Shown: piece by piece, positions 36,884-45,994 of the stretch
Position numbering within the stretch: position 1 is the stretch's first letter
Layout of the letters: every line of letters starts with the position of its first letter
Assembly (NCBI RefSeq): GCF_900100175.1
Contig: NZ_FNEM01000002.1
Coordinates: forward strand, 396,810-460,809
Direction of reading: 5' to 3'
DNA: 64,000 bases
Origin: Ferrimonas sediminum
Lineage (GTDB): Bacteria > Pseudomonadota > Gammaproteobacteria > Enterobacterales > Shewanellaceae
The notes under the pieces: model-generated
The model's database searches: none
Told to the model about the DNA's origin: nothing
Seen by the model: only the letters and a program-made list of their open reading frames with translations
Position numbers and translations under genes: made by a program

Positions 36884-38056
36884 CTAACTAGCCATTTCTT
36901 GTTGTAATCTGTAATTACGCCATTTCGCTCCATATACCTGAATGAACAAAATAGTGTTCAGCAGGAAACTCAAGAAACCAATTGCCAGCATCAATTCATC
37001 ATTACGTGGCAACATCACAACGTTACTTTCGTACATCGCGGGGTTGGTGAAGTAATACATAAATGACAGGGCAAGAGTAAACGCTCGAGCCTGCAACCAA
37101 GTTCCCTTAGTAATAAGCAATGAAGGAATGGTCGCTGCGGTCAACACCATAAATTGAGCGGTCGCGGAACCCGGGAAGTTCAAATAAACAAACGCAAAGT
37201 TCCAAACGTCGTAGGCGATAATCCAAAACGTGGTCATGGCCGGCCAAACCATGTCTTTGTCTTTGGTTTTAGCCGCCTGAATTTGCGCCCATCCGGTCAG
37301 GGTAATAATGGAGAAAATACCACCAATTGCATTCAGTACGTTGGCCGTATAGCCCATGCTGAAATCCTGAAGTACCGCTTCAGAAATATTCAAAGCCAGG
37401 AAGCCCGCCGCACAGAATTTCGCCCATTTCATCTCTCCGACCTTGGTGTACCGAATCAACGTAAACAGCACACAGGCACCCACGACCGAATACAGCTTCA
37501 CCCACTTGAACCAGTAGCTGACGCCATAACTGGCCCACAGGGGAATCAGCACAATCGGCAGAACAAAGAAGATCACCACTGTCGGCCATTTGTAGCGGCG
37601 ACAGATTTCGTTCATCACCATCAGGCCGATCAGGACGAACAGCACATGAGCGTAAGCGCGCACCTGTACCCATTTATGACCGGTAAACTTCTTATTGCCC
37701 TTCTCATACAGGAAGCGGTCAACCGCCACCATTGGCATCGACACATCATCGAAATCGCTAATGATCTGGCCGCTGCTGCTGGTGATGGTCAGTTGCTGAT
37801 CTTGAACCTGCCAGCGCTTCTGTTCGACAACGTTATGACCACCGTACTGCTTGGTCACAGTAACCTGGTTGTCAGCGGCAAACTCCATGCGGAAAAAAAG
37901 ACTTCCTTGTCCAGGATCCCCATCCATGGTTCCTTGCCAAATCTGACCAACCAACTGGTCTTGAAAATCAACTCCTTCCAGATCCGTTGCCATGGCCGCC
38001 GGGGTCAGCAGCAACATCAGCATCATCGCCTGAAATGCTTTCACTAATCTGTTCAT
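36884..38056 (-). CDS. Polytopic membrane protein B with a periplasmic N-terminal domain
   Basis: 390 residues: signal peptide 1-23 (MNRLVKAFQAMMLMLLLTPA), then a beta-rich soluble domain of about 100 residues (LVGQIWQGTMDGDPG ... QDQQLTIT) that resembles lipocalin-like domains by its alternating pattern, then the same membrane core as A and C: NEICRR (149-154), WFKWVK (182-187), NISEAVLQDF (223-232), AYDVWNFAFVY (281-291) and KGTWLQARA (337-345). It follows C by 49 bp, with a strong hairpin in the gap. The lipocalin likeness is by pattern only. Function unknown. Confidence 0.85.
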   Translation of the reverse strand: MNRLVKAFQAMMLMLLLTPAAMATDLEGVDFQDQLVGQIWQGTMDGDPGQGSLFFRMEFAADNQVTVTKQYGGHNVVEQKRWQVQDQQLTITSSSGQIISDFDDVSMPMVAVDRFLYEKGNKKFTGHKWVQVRAYAHVLFVLIGLMVMNEICRRYKWPTVVIFFVLPIVLIPLWASYGVSYWFKWVKLYSVVGACVLFTLIRYTKVGEMKWAKFCAAGFLALNISEAVLQDFSMGYTANVLNAIGGIFSIITLTGWAQIQAAKTKDKDMVWPAMTTFWIIAYDVWNFAFVYLNFPGSATAQFMVLTAATIPSLLITKGTWLQARAFTLALSFMYYFTNPAMYESNVVMLPRNDELMLAIGFLSFLLNTILFIQVYGAKWRNYRLQQEMAS

Positions 38057-38071
38057 GCTATCGATTCCCTG

Positions 38072-38095
38072 ACGGGGTGGTGGTGGCCACCCCGT
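38072..38095 (-). other. GC-rich hairpin between C and B
   Basis: ACGGGGTGG (38072-38080), loop TGGTGG, CCACCCCGT (38087-38095). A 9-bp perfect stem in a 49-bp gap, without a following U-tract. It may adjust relative expression of C and B. Confidence 0.5.
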
Positions 38096-38105
38096 TCCTT
38101 ACCTA

Positions 38106-39053
38106 TTAGGCTGTTACAGGCTTCTGACCAGAGGCGATCGAAGGCTTTTGCGTCTCAAGCAGCGGGCTGCTCTCCTCGGTTCTGGCGTCCACTACCAGCG
38201 GCGGTGTTCGATTGCCATAAGGCGGTTCCTTACCTCCTTCAGCATTGGGCTGACGGAACTTCTTGAAGTAGTAAATCAGGTAAGCAATGTGCAGTACGGC
38301 GTTGGCCACACCCCAGAACATCAACACGTTGTCGTTGGCCCAGTGGGTGGAGTCCATAACGTCGGCAAAGGGGTCGCCCATGGCACGTACCAGGATGTGG
38401 AACGCCAGAGTGTAGACTCGGGCAATGATGTACAGCTCAGGCCGGCCTTTAATCAGCGGGTACAGCTCGGCCGCCATCAAAATACAGAAGGAGCTGGCGA
38501 AGTAACCAGGGTTCTCGCCGTAGACAAACGCCATATTCCAGGTGGTATAGAGGAAGTTCCAGGCGGCGGTGGAGAAGAACAGAAGGTCGTTTGGCGCATC
38601 TTTGCCAATCAGCCAGTACTGACGCTTACCGTTTTTGTATTTTGGCAGCGGCATGGTGGCCAACAACACACAACCGGCAATGAAGTTAAAGTAGTTCTGG
38701 GTAACCAGATCCTTAACGGTTGCCTCGGCAATGTTCAGGAACAGGACGCCATACAGACACCACAGCACCCAGTCTTTTCGGAAAAACTTGAGAATTCGGT
38801 TTGGATTATCGTAATAGAGATAAGCCAACCTCGCACTGCCCACAATAATGGCAGTCGGAATCAATACACTGACGGTTTTGGCCCAGCGGAACCATCCATC
38901 CAAGTTATCAGCCCACAACGGAGCGGTAAGTAAAGAGAGCAGCCAAAATGCAAAAGTGAATCTTGGTGTTCTTCTCATCATCTCTACTAATACAAGTAGA
39001 AATACTATGTAGCCAACCATCGAAACGATGTAGGTGGAAATTGGTATGCCCAT
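38106..39053 (-). CDS. Polytopic membrane protein C of the three-paralogue family
   Basis: A 315-residue protein using ATG at 39053 (a TTG two codons upstream is possible). The blocks are weaker but in the same order: VEMMRR, WFRWAK, NIAEATVKDL, TTWNMAFVY and IARVYTLAF, at about residues 23-28, 54-59, 107-116, 170-178 and 210-218. The C-terminal 60 residues are a polar, Pro/Ser-rich tail, probably cytoplasmic and absent from A and B. First gene of the operon. The palindromic operator lies 36 bp before its start. Confidence 0.85.
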   Translation of the reverse strand: MGIPISTYIVSMVGYIVFLLVLVEMMRRTPRFTFAFWLLSLLTAPLWADNLDGWFRWAKTVSVLIPTAIIVGSARLAYLYYDNPNRILKFFRKDWVLWCLYGVLFLNIAEATVKDLVTQNYFNFIAGCVLLATMPLPKYKNGKRQYWLIGKDAPNDLLFFSTAAWNFLYTTWNMAFVYGENPGYFASSFCILMAAELYPLIKGRPELYIIARVYTLAFHILVRAMGDPFADVMDSTHWANDNVLMFWGVANAVLHIAYLIYYFKKFRQPNAEGGKEPPYGNRTPPLVVDARTEESSPLLETQKPSIASGQKPVTA

Positions 39054-39088
39054 AACCAACCCGTCCTCTTTTTATTATCCCAAACAAA

Positions 39089-39108
39089 ATTAGTGTATTT
39101 ACTCTAAT
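39089..39108. promoter_or_regulatory. Palindromic operator, copy 1 (upstream of C)
   Basis: ATTAGTG, six-base spacer (TATTTA), CTCTAAT, 36 bp before the C start codon and overlapping a likely -10 on the minus strand. Copy 2 is at 39357-39376. The shared palindrome at both ends of the divergent gap suggests one dedicated regulator. Confidence 0.6.
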
Positions 39109-39176
39109 TCGAGGTCTGACCAGATAACGTGACTGAGATCAAGCTATGGATTTCTTCATTAAAAAGGTAAACGCAA

Positions 39177-39192
39177 TGTGAATCGAACCACA
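39177..39192. promoter_or_regulatory. CRP-type binding site in the divergent region
   Basis: TGTGA, six bases (ATCGAA), CCACA: nine of ten bases match the TGTGA-N6-TCACA consensus. It lies about 94 bp upstream of the predicted start of the C operon, a position compatible with class I activation. A weaker CGTGA-N6-TCAAG is at 39128-39143. Confidence 0.5.
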
Positions 39193-39356
39193 TTCTTTAA
39201 CACGAGGCCAATCAAAACAACTTGAATAAGGGTTGGAAACAGAGTGATCCACCACAATACCAAGACAACGCGGGAGTGGGTGCTTTTTGATAACAATTCA
39301 AATACAAGCGACACCAACAGCGGACATAAAATTGATCCAGGTCAGAAAAAAAACAA

Positions 39357-39376
39357 ATTAGAGCATATACTCTAAT
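39357..39376. promoter_or_regulatory. Palindromic operator, copy 2 (upstream of the chalcone isomerase-like gene)
   Basis: ATTAGAG, six-base spacer (CATATA), CTCTAAT: a perfect dyad 30 bp before the ATG at 39407, overlapping a TATACT -10-like sequence. Confidence 0.65.
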
Positions 39377-39406
39377 CGAATCTCCTCCAATCAATCGGTG
39401 GCTATC

Positions 39407-39967
39407 ATGCGTAAATTGTTAACTGCGGTTCTTCCCTTATCTTTGTGCCTGAGTGCGCCCGGCTGGGCATTAACTGTGGCCGACGTCAATATTGACGATA
39501 CCCTGAATATCCAAGGCATTGAAATGCCACACAGGGGTGCCGGTATTCGTAAAAAGTTCTTTATGAAGCTGTATGTCAGCAGCCTGTATAACCAGGACAG
39601 CCTGCCCGCTCAGGAGCTGATGGAAGGCAAATCCGCTGCCGCCATTCAGCTGGACATCATCTCCTCAATGATCACCTCAGAGAAGATGACCGCCAGTATG
39701 GAGGAGGGGTTTGAGCAATCCGCCGGTGACCGTCTGCCGCAGATTCAGGATAAGGTTGATCAGTTCACCGCCGCCTTCAGTGAACCCGTTCAGGAGGGGG
39801 ATCGATTCCGCATCGTCTCGCTGCCGGAAAAAGGCGTGGAGTTGCGTAAGAACGGCAAATCATTGGTGGCCATCGAAGGGGAAACCTTCCGCCAGGTGCT
39901 GCTGGGAATCTGGCTCGGTGACGATCCGCTGGATGACGATCTGAAAGAAGCGATGCTGGGGGAGTAG
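39407..39967 (+). CDS. Chalcone isomerase-like periplasmic protein
   Basis: A 186-residue exported protein. Signal peptide through WA-LTVADV; ATG 39407 chosen with GGTGG five bases before. The family fold shows in VNIDDTLNIQGIEMPHRGAGIRKKFFMKLYVSSLY, IQLDIISSMITSEKMTASMEEGF and ETFRQVLLGIWLGDDPLDDDLKEAMLG. Bacterial members are not known to isomerise chalcone; related fatty-acid-binding proteins share the fold. It is divergent from the C-B-barrel-A operon and shares an operator with it, suggesting a common function. Confidence 0.88.
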   Translation: MRKLLTAVLPLSLCLSAPGWALTVADVNIDDTLNIQGIEMPHRGAGIRKKFFMKLYVSSLYNQDSLPAQELMEGKSAAAIQLDIISSMITSEKMTASMEEGFEQSAGDRLPQIQDKVDQFTAAFSEPVQEGDRFRIVSLPEKGVELRKNGKSLVAIEGETFRQVLLGIWLGDDPLDDDLKEAMLGE

Positions 39968-39987
39968 ACCTTAGCAATGCAAAAAAA

Positions 39988-40005
39988 AGCGGCCCGATGG
40001 CCGCT
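39988..40005. terminator. Bidirectional terminator between the chalcone isomerase-like gene and alr
   Basis: AGCGGCC, loop CGAT, GGCCGCT with A- and T-runs on the two sides, at a convergent junction. Confidence 0.85.
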
Positions 40006-40009
40006 TTTT

Positions 40010-41092
40010 TTATTCGACATACTGATACTGGACCCGCGCGGTGGTGCTGCACAACAGCTCATAGGGAATGGTGGTGGCGCACTCGGCAATCTCCTCCACC
40101 GGCAAGCCCTTGCCCCAAAGCACCACGGGATCGCCCACTTTCACCTCGGCGTCACCGATGTCCACCGTCATCATGTCCATCGACACCCGCCCTGCCAGAG
40201 GCAAGCGCTGACCGTTAATCAACACCGGCGTGCCACTGACGGCATGTCTGGGGTAGCCATCACCATAGCCCATGGCGATCACCGCCAGACGGGTATCCCG
40301 GCCGCTGCGCCAACTCTGACCGTAGCCCACCGGCTCACCGGCCTTAAGCTCACGTACCGCCAGTACCGCGGTTTTCATGGTCATCACCGGCTGCAGCTGG
40401 AAATCCTGGGGCCGTCCGGCAATCATCGGCGACCCGCCGTACAGTGCCAGCCCGGTGCGCACCCAGTTGCCGTGCGCCGCCGGCCACACCAGGGCACCGG
40501 CAGAGTTAGACAGAGTCCGTTCGCCGGGAAGATCCCGGGTCAGTTGGTTGAACAGGGCGATTTGACGGGCCGTCTCCGGGTTTTCCGCTTCATCGGCCAC
40601 CGCGAAGTGGGTCATGAAGTTAATGTCCCCCTCCAGGTGGGTCAGGGCACTCAAGCGCCGGTAGATAGCACTGAACTGTTCAGGCTGAATTCCCAACCGG
40701 TGCATGCCGGTATCCAGTTTCAGCCAGATGCGAATCGGACGGCTGAGCACCGCCCGTTCCAGCATCGCCACCTGCTCGACATCGTGAACCGCCACCTCCA
40801 GGTTGTTGGCCGCCGCCAGCTCCAGATCCTCTTCCGAAAATACCCCTTCGAGCAGCAACATCCGGGCAGAGATGCCCTCATTGCGTAGACACAGGGCCTC
40901 CTCCAGCCGGGCCATGCCAAAGCCGTTGACTCCGGCCTGATCCAGCCAGCGGGCCAGGGTGGTTAACCCATGGCCATAGGCGTTGGCTTTTACCACCGCC
41001 ATGATTTTTGAGTGGGGAGCCAGCTTTCGCAGCCGCTCCAGATTATGCAGCAAGGCATGGCGGCTGATCTCAGCCACAGGGGAGAATCGCAC
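40010..41092 (-). CDS. alr: Alanine racemase
   Basis: A 360-residue PLP enzyme supplying D-alanine for peptidoglycan. The PLP lysine is in VVKANAYGHGL, and the C-terminal tyrosine motif and RVSMDMMTVDIG are present. I use the GTG at 41092 (MRFSPVAEISRHALLHNLERL), 6 bases after an AAGGAA that overlaps the dnaB stop; this gives the usual length of 359-360. A longer in-frame start adds 17 unlike residues. It is coupled to dnaB, the normal arrangement. Confidence 0.95.
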   Translation of the reverse strand: MRFSPVAEISRHALLHNLERLRKLAPHSKIMAVVKANAYGHGLTTLARWLDQAGVNGFGMARLEEALCLRNEGISARMLLLEGVFSEEDLELAAANNLEVAVHDVEQVAMLERAVLSRPIRIWLKLDTGMHRLGIQPEQFSAIYRRLSALTHLEGDINFMTHFAVADEAENPETARQIALFNQLTRDLPGERTLSNSAGALVWPAAHGNWVRTGLALYGGSPMIAGRPQDFQLQPVMTMKTAVLAVRELKAGEPVGYGQSWRSGRDTRLAVIAMGYGDGYPRHAVSGTPVLINGQRLPLAGRVSMDMMTVDIGDAEVKVGDPVVLWGKGLPVEEIAECATTIPYELLCSTTARVQYQYVE

Positions 41093-41102
41093 AGCAGATT
41101 CC

Positions 41103-42503
41103 TTATTCGTCGTATTCGAAGCCACCGCCGGCGTAGCTATCAAAGCGGGAGAACATCCCCTGGAAGGTCAGCGGCACCTTACCGATGGGGCCGTTACGCT
41201 GTTTACCGATGATGATCTCCGCGGTACCCTTTTCGGCGGTGTCGGGGTGATACACCTCATCCCGGTAGATAAACATAATCAAGTCGGCATCCTGCTCAAT
41301 GGAACCGGACTCACGCAGATCCGAGTTCACCGGTCGCTTGTCGGCCCGTTGCTCCAACGAGCGATTCAACTGCGACAGGGCGACAACCGGCACATTCAGC
41401 TCTTTGGCCAACGCCTTCAGAGAACGGGAGATCTCGGCGATCTCCAGGGTCCGGTTGTCCGACAGTGCCGGCACCTGCATCAGTTGCAGGTAATCCACCA
41501 TGATCATCGACAGGCCGCCGTACTCCCGGGCAACCCGGCGGGCACGGGAGCGCACATCGGTGGGAGTCAGGCCGGAGCCGTCGTCGATGTACATCTTGCC
41601 CTGCTCCATCATCAGCCCCATGGTGCCGGACACTCGGGCCCAGTCTTCATCATTGAGCTGACCGGTACGAATCTTGGTCTGATCCACCCGCCCCAGCGAC
41701 GCCAACATACGCATCATGATCTGTTCCGAGGGCATCTCCAGAGAGAAGATCAGCACCGGCTTGTCTTCATTCATGGCCGCCTGCTCACACAAGTTCATGG
41801 CAAAGGTGGTCTTACCCATGGAGGGACGGGCAGCAACGATGATCAGATCCGAAGGCTGGAACCCGGCGGTCATCTTATCCAGATCCGCGAAACCGCTGGA
41901 GACCCCGGTCACACCGTTATGAGGGTTACTGTACAGCTCCTCAATCTTATCAACGGTTTTCTCCAGAATGCTCTTGATGTTCTCCGGGCCTTCGTTGGCA
42001 CTGGTGCGGCTTTCGGCGATCTTAAACACCTTGGTTTCCGCCAGATCCAGCAGGGCGCCGGAGTCGCGGCCATCGGGATTGAAACCGGCGTCGGCGATCT
42101 CATTGGCCACCTTGATCATCTCGCGTACCACCGCCCGCTCGCGCACGATTTCGGCGTAGGCGACGATGTTGGCCACACTGGGGGTGTTGCGTGAGATGTC
42201 GGACAGATAGGCGATCCCCCCGACATTATCCAGCTCACCGAGGCGGTTGAGCTCTTCGGAGACGGTCACCAGATCCAGCGGATGGCCGTTTTCCAGCAGT
42301 TGCGACATGGCGGCATAGATAAACTGATGGCTGCGGCTGTAGAAGTCCTCTTTGACCACCCGCTCCGCGACCTGATCGAAGACGTCGTTATTCAGCATCA
42401 GGCCACCGAGGACCGACTGCTCCGCCTCCAGAGAGTGAGGAGGAATCTTCAGCTGATCCACTGTCTTTTGCCGTTTGTCGTCGCGCTGGCGCGTTTCTGC
42501 CAT
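41103..42503 (-). CDS. dnaB: Replicative DNA helicase
   Basis: A 466-residue hexameric helicase that unwinds at the fork and binds primase. The N-terminal domain (LKIPPHSLEAEQSVLGGLMLNN) and the RecA core (Walker A ARPSMGKTTFAMN, Walker B IMVDYLQLMQ, and the arginine-finger region IEQDADLIMFIYRDEVY) are complete, with no intein. It lies upstream of alr and downstream, across the S46 peptidase, of the ribosomal operon. Confidence 0.97.
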   Translation of the reverse strand: MAETRQRDDKRQKTVDQLKIPPHSLEAEQSVLGGLMLNNDVFDQVAERVVKEDFYSRSHQFIYAAMSQLLENGHPLDLVTVSEELNRLGELDNVGGIAYLSDISRNTPSVANIVAYAEIVRERAVVREMIKVANEIADAGFNPDGRDSGALLDLAETKVFKIAESRTSANEGPENIKSILEKTVDKIEELYSNPHNGVTGVSSGFADLDKMTAGFQPSDLIIVAARPSMGKTTFAMNLCEQAAMNEDKPVLIFSLEMPSEQIMMRMLASLGRVDQTKIRTGQLNDEDWARVSGTMGLMMEQGKMYIDDGSGLTPTDVRSRARRVAREYGGLSMIMVDYLQLMQVPALSDNRTLEIAEISRSLKALAKELNVPVVALSQLNRSLEQRADKRPVNSDLRESGSIEQDADLIMFIYRDEVYHPDTAEKGTAEIIIGKQRNGPIGKVPLTFQGMFSRFDSYAGGGFEYDE

Positions 42504-42598
42504 GTTAAACCCGTTACACTCAATGCGTTAAATTGGTAAGATTTCCCCTTTCTGGGCGCACCGCCCAAACAGGAATGATAATAATAAAGGGACCTCCC

Positions 42599-44806
42599 AT
42601 GCCAACCAAAGTTTCTTCTTCGGTCTCCGCCCTGGCACTCAGCCTGGCCGTGGCCCTGCCCGCTGTTGCCAATGAAGGCCAGTGGCTCCCCATGCAGATG
42701 CCGCAACTGAGCGATGAGCTTCAGCAAGCCGGCATCCGTCTGCCGGCCGAACAGCTGGCTGACCTGAATCAGTATCCAATGAATGCGGTGGTAGGACTGG
42801 GGTATTGTACTGCCTCCTTCGTTTCTCCCAAAGGATTGGTTGTCACAAACCACCATTGTGCCTACCGGGGCATTCAATTCAACAGCAACGAAGAGCACAA
42901 CTACCTCGATGATGGCTTCCTGGCCACCAGCCTGGATAAAGAGCCTTCCGCCGGACCTCAAGAGCGCCTGTACGTCACCGACAAGATCGAAGACGTTACT
43001 GAACAGGTGTACGCCGGCGTTACCGACGACATGGACGGCTATCAACGCTACCACACCATTCAGGGTAACCGTAAGGCACTGCTGAAGCAGTGCGAGTCCA
43101 ACGACAACTACCGTTGCCATGTGCGCAGTTTTCACGGCGGCAAGAAATACTACCTGTTGCGCCAACTGATGATTCGCGATGTGCGCCTGGTGTACGCGCC
43201 GCCTCAGAGCGTCGGATCCTACGGTGGTGACATCGATAACTTCGAGTACCCCCGCCACAGTGGTGACTTTACCTTCCTGCGGGCCTACGTTGCGCCGGAC
43301 GGTTCACCGGCCGCCTACAGCGAAAACAACGTACCCTATCAGCCAAAGAGTTTCCTCAAGGTCAACGCCAGCGGCGTGAAGCAGGGAGACGGGGTGCTGG
43401 TGGCCGGCTATCCGGGTCGCACCAGTAGACACAAGCTGCTGAGCGAATTGGAGTTTGCCAGTAACTGGCAGTACCCGATCGGGGCCAGCCGCTATCAGCA
43501 GCGCATCGATCTGATCGACCAATATGGCCTCGAGGACGGCGTCATCAAGATCGCCTATGCCGGCACCAAAGCCAGCCTGGCCAATCGCATGAAGAAGATG
43601 AACGGTCTGTTGGACGGCTTCCGCAAAACCGACATTCCAGCCATCAAAGGTGGCAATGAGCAAGCGTTCAAAGCCTGGCTGAACGCCGATCCGGCCCGCG
43701 CCGACGCCTTGGCAAAAGTCGACCAACTGGAGCAAAAATTGGCCGAGCAGCGGGAGTACAAGCAGCGCGCTTTCTACTTCGAAAACGCCCAGTCCAGTGC
43801 CCTGCTGAACACCGCCAACCGACTGTACAAACTGGCCAATGAGCGCCAGAAGCCCGATGCCGAGCGTGAGGAAGGCTATCAGGAGCGGGACATGAAGATG
43901 CTTGAGGGTCGCCTCAACCGCCTGACCCGCAGCTTCCATACCCGCATGGATCGGGGCCTGTGGCAGATGGACATCGACGCCTACCTGGCCCAGTCGCACC
44001 GCACCCCGGCCCTGGACACCGTGCTGGCCAGCCTGGATCTGGATAAAGCCTACGCCAACACCGGCCTCAACGACAGCGGTCAGCGCCTTAAGTGGATGAC
44101 CCAGCCGGTGTCGGCGTTTCAAACCAGCGATGACCCCTTCATTCGAATGGCGGTGGCCCTGTACGATGCCAACGAAGCCAACCGCAAGCAGCGTCAGACT
44201 CTGGCCGGTGACATCACCGCCGTGCGTCCGGCCATGATGTCGGCCCTGTTGGCCTGGTACGACAGCCGAAACCAGCCGGTCTACCCGGACGCCAACGGCA
44301 CCCTGCGCATCGGCTATGGCGTGGTCGATGGCTACCAGGCCGCCGATGCCCTGTACAAACAGCCGTTCACCCGACTGGAGGGGATCGTCGAGAAGCACAC
44401 CGGTGTCGAGCCGTTCAATGCGCCGCAGAAGATCCTGGATGCCATCAAGGCCAAGCGCTATGGCAGCTATTCGGTAGACAGCATCAAAGCGAACACCCAA
44501 TCCTGGTACTGCGGCATACTGCCCTGTGCCGAAGCCAATAATGAGGGTCACTTTGGCTCGGTGCCGGTGAACTTCCTCTCCAGCGTCGACACTACCGGCG
44601 GCAACTCCGGCTCGCCGATCCTCAACGGCGACGGCGATCTGGTCGGCCTGAATTTCGACTCGACCTATGAGTCGATCACCAAGGACTGGTACTTCAACCC
44701 CAGCATCACCCGGGCCGTCCACGTCGACTTCCGCTATGTGTTGTGGATGATGGAAAATGTCGACAGCGCCGACAACCTACTGACCGAATTGACCCTGGTT
44801 AAGTAA
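42599..44806 (+). CDS. S46 family dipeptidyl-peptidase (DPP7/DPP11 type)
   Basis: A 735-residue periplasmic serine peptidase that removes dipeptides from peptide N-termini. The start is ATG 42599 with AAGGGA before it; signal peptide 1-24. GYCTASFVSPKGLVVTNHHCAYR holds the catalytic His (85/86), and TTGGNSGSPILNGDG the nucleophile Ser670. The residue 18 after Ser, which sets S1 preference (Arg in DPP11, Gly in DPP7), is Ser688 here (LNFDSTYES). It lies on the opposite strand between rplI and dnaB, a place usually without it. Confidence 0.92.
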   Translation: MPTKVSSSVSALALSLAVALPAVANEGQWLPMQMPQLSDELQQAGIRLPAEQLADLNQYPMNAVVGLGYCTASFVSPKGLVVTNHHCAYRGIQFNSNEEHNYLDDGFLATSLDKEPSAGPQERLYVTDKIEDVTEQVYAGVTDDMDGYQRYHTIQGNRKALLKQCESNDNYRCHVRSFHGGKKYYLLRQLMIRDVRLVYAPPQSVGSYGGDIDNFEYPRHSGDFTFLRAYVAPDGSPAAYSENNVPYQPKSFLKVNASGVKQGDGVLVAGYPGRTSRHKLLSELEFASNWQYPIGASRYQQRIDLIDQYGLEDGVIKIAYAGTKASLANRMKKMNGLLDGFRKTDIPAIKGGNEQAFKAWLNADPARADALAKVDQLEQKLAEQREYKQRAFYFENAQSSALLNTANRLYKLANERQKPDAEREEGYQERDMKMLEGRLNRLTRSFHTRMDRGLWQMDIDAYLAQSHRTPALDTVLASLDLDKAYANTGLNDSGQRLKWMTQPVSAFQTSDDPFIRMAVALYDANEANRKQRQTLAGDITAVRPAMMSALLAWYDSRNQPVYPDANGTLRIGYGVVDGYQAADALYKQPFTRLEGIVEKHTGVEPFNAPQKILDAIKAKRYGSYSVDSIKANTQSWYCGILPCAEANNEGHFGSVPVNFLSSVDTTGGNSGSPILNGDGDLVGLNFDSTYESITKDWYFNPSITRAVHVDFRYVLWMMENVDSADNLLTELTLVK

Positions 44807-44821
44807 ACGCCCACCAACGAC

Positions 44822-44843
44822 AAAAGCCGCCATCTGGCGGCTT
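44822..44843 (+). terminator. Terminator after the S46 peptidase
   Basis: AAAGCCGCC, loop ATCT, GGCGGCTTTTT follows the stop. Confidence 0.8.
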
Positions 44844-44874
44844 TTTAGATCTCAACGGCCGAAAACAGGCATAA

Positions 44875-44902
44875 AAAAACACCGCCATAAGGCGGTGTTT
44901 TT
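44875..44902 (-). terminator. Terminator after rplI
   Basis: AAAAACACCGCC (44875-44886), loop ATAA, GGCGGTGTTTTT (44891-44902), with A and T runs. It ends the rpsF-priB-rpsR-rplI transcript. Confidence 0.85.
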
Positions 44903-44946
44903 CTGCTCCGGTCTCCCGGATTAAGCGACCTGAGTCAGCTTAGTGA

Positions 44947-45399
44947 TTACTCACCAGCAACAACAGTCAGCTTAACAGTAGCAGTCACTTCGTTGTGCAC
45001 AGCAACAACGATGTCGTACTCGCCGGTGTTGCGCAGAGCGCCTTCGGACAGACGTACTTCAGACTTGGCTACTTCAACGCCGGCAGCGGTGATCGCGTCA
45101 GCAATGTCGCGAGTACCGATGGAACCGAACAGCTTGCCTTCGTCACCCGCTTTGGAAGCGATAGAAACGCCTTCCAGAGCAGCCAGCTTCTCAGCGCGAG
45201 CTTGAGCAGCAGCCAGCTTGTCAGCGATGTTCTTTTCCAGATCAGCGCGACGAGCTTCGAATTCAGCTACGTTAGCAGCGTTAGCGAATACTGCTTTGCC
45301 TTGTGGCAGCAGGTAGTTACGAGCGTAACCAGACTTAACGCTAACTTTGTCACCCAGACCGCCAAGCTTGGCAATCTTATCCAACAGAATAACTTCCAT
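44947..45399 (-). CDS. rplI: 50S ribosomal protein bL9
   Basis: A 150-residue L9: [37 protein letters not shown] is the N-terminal RNA-binding domain, followed by a long helix and the C-terminal domain ([14 protein letters not shown] ... [20 protein letters not shown]). Last gene of the rpsF operon. Confidence 0.98.
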   Translation of the reverse strand: MEVILLDKIAKLGGLGDKVSVKSGYARNYLLPQGKAVFANAANVAEFEARRADLEKNIADKLAAAQARAEKLAALEGVSIASKAGDEGKLFGSIGTRDIADAITAAGVEVAKSEVRLSEGALRNTGEYDIVVAVHNEVTATVKLTVVAGE

Positions 45400-45441
45400 T
45401 ACCTTTTCCTCTACTTAAAAGGGTTAACCTAATGCCTAAAC

Positions 45442-45989
<548 letters not shown>

Positions 45990-45994
45990 AAGCC

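Noticed and set aside
43304..44722. A 472-codon frame opposite the S46 peptidase, and similar long frames at 40983-42194, 48571-49668 and 2797-3906
   Set aside because: All are antisense shadows of securely identified genes.
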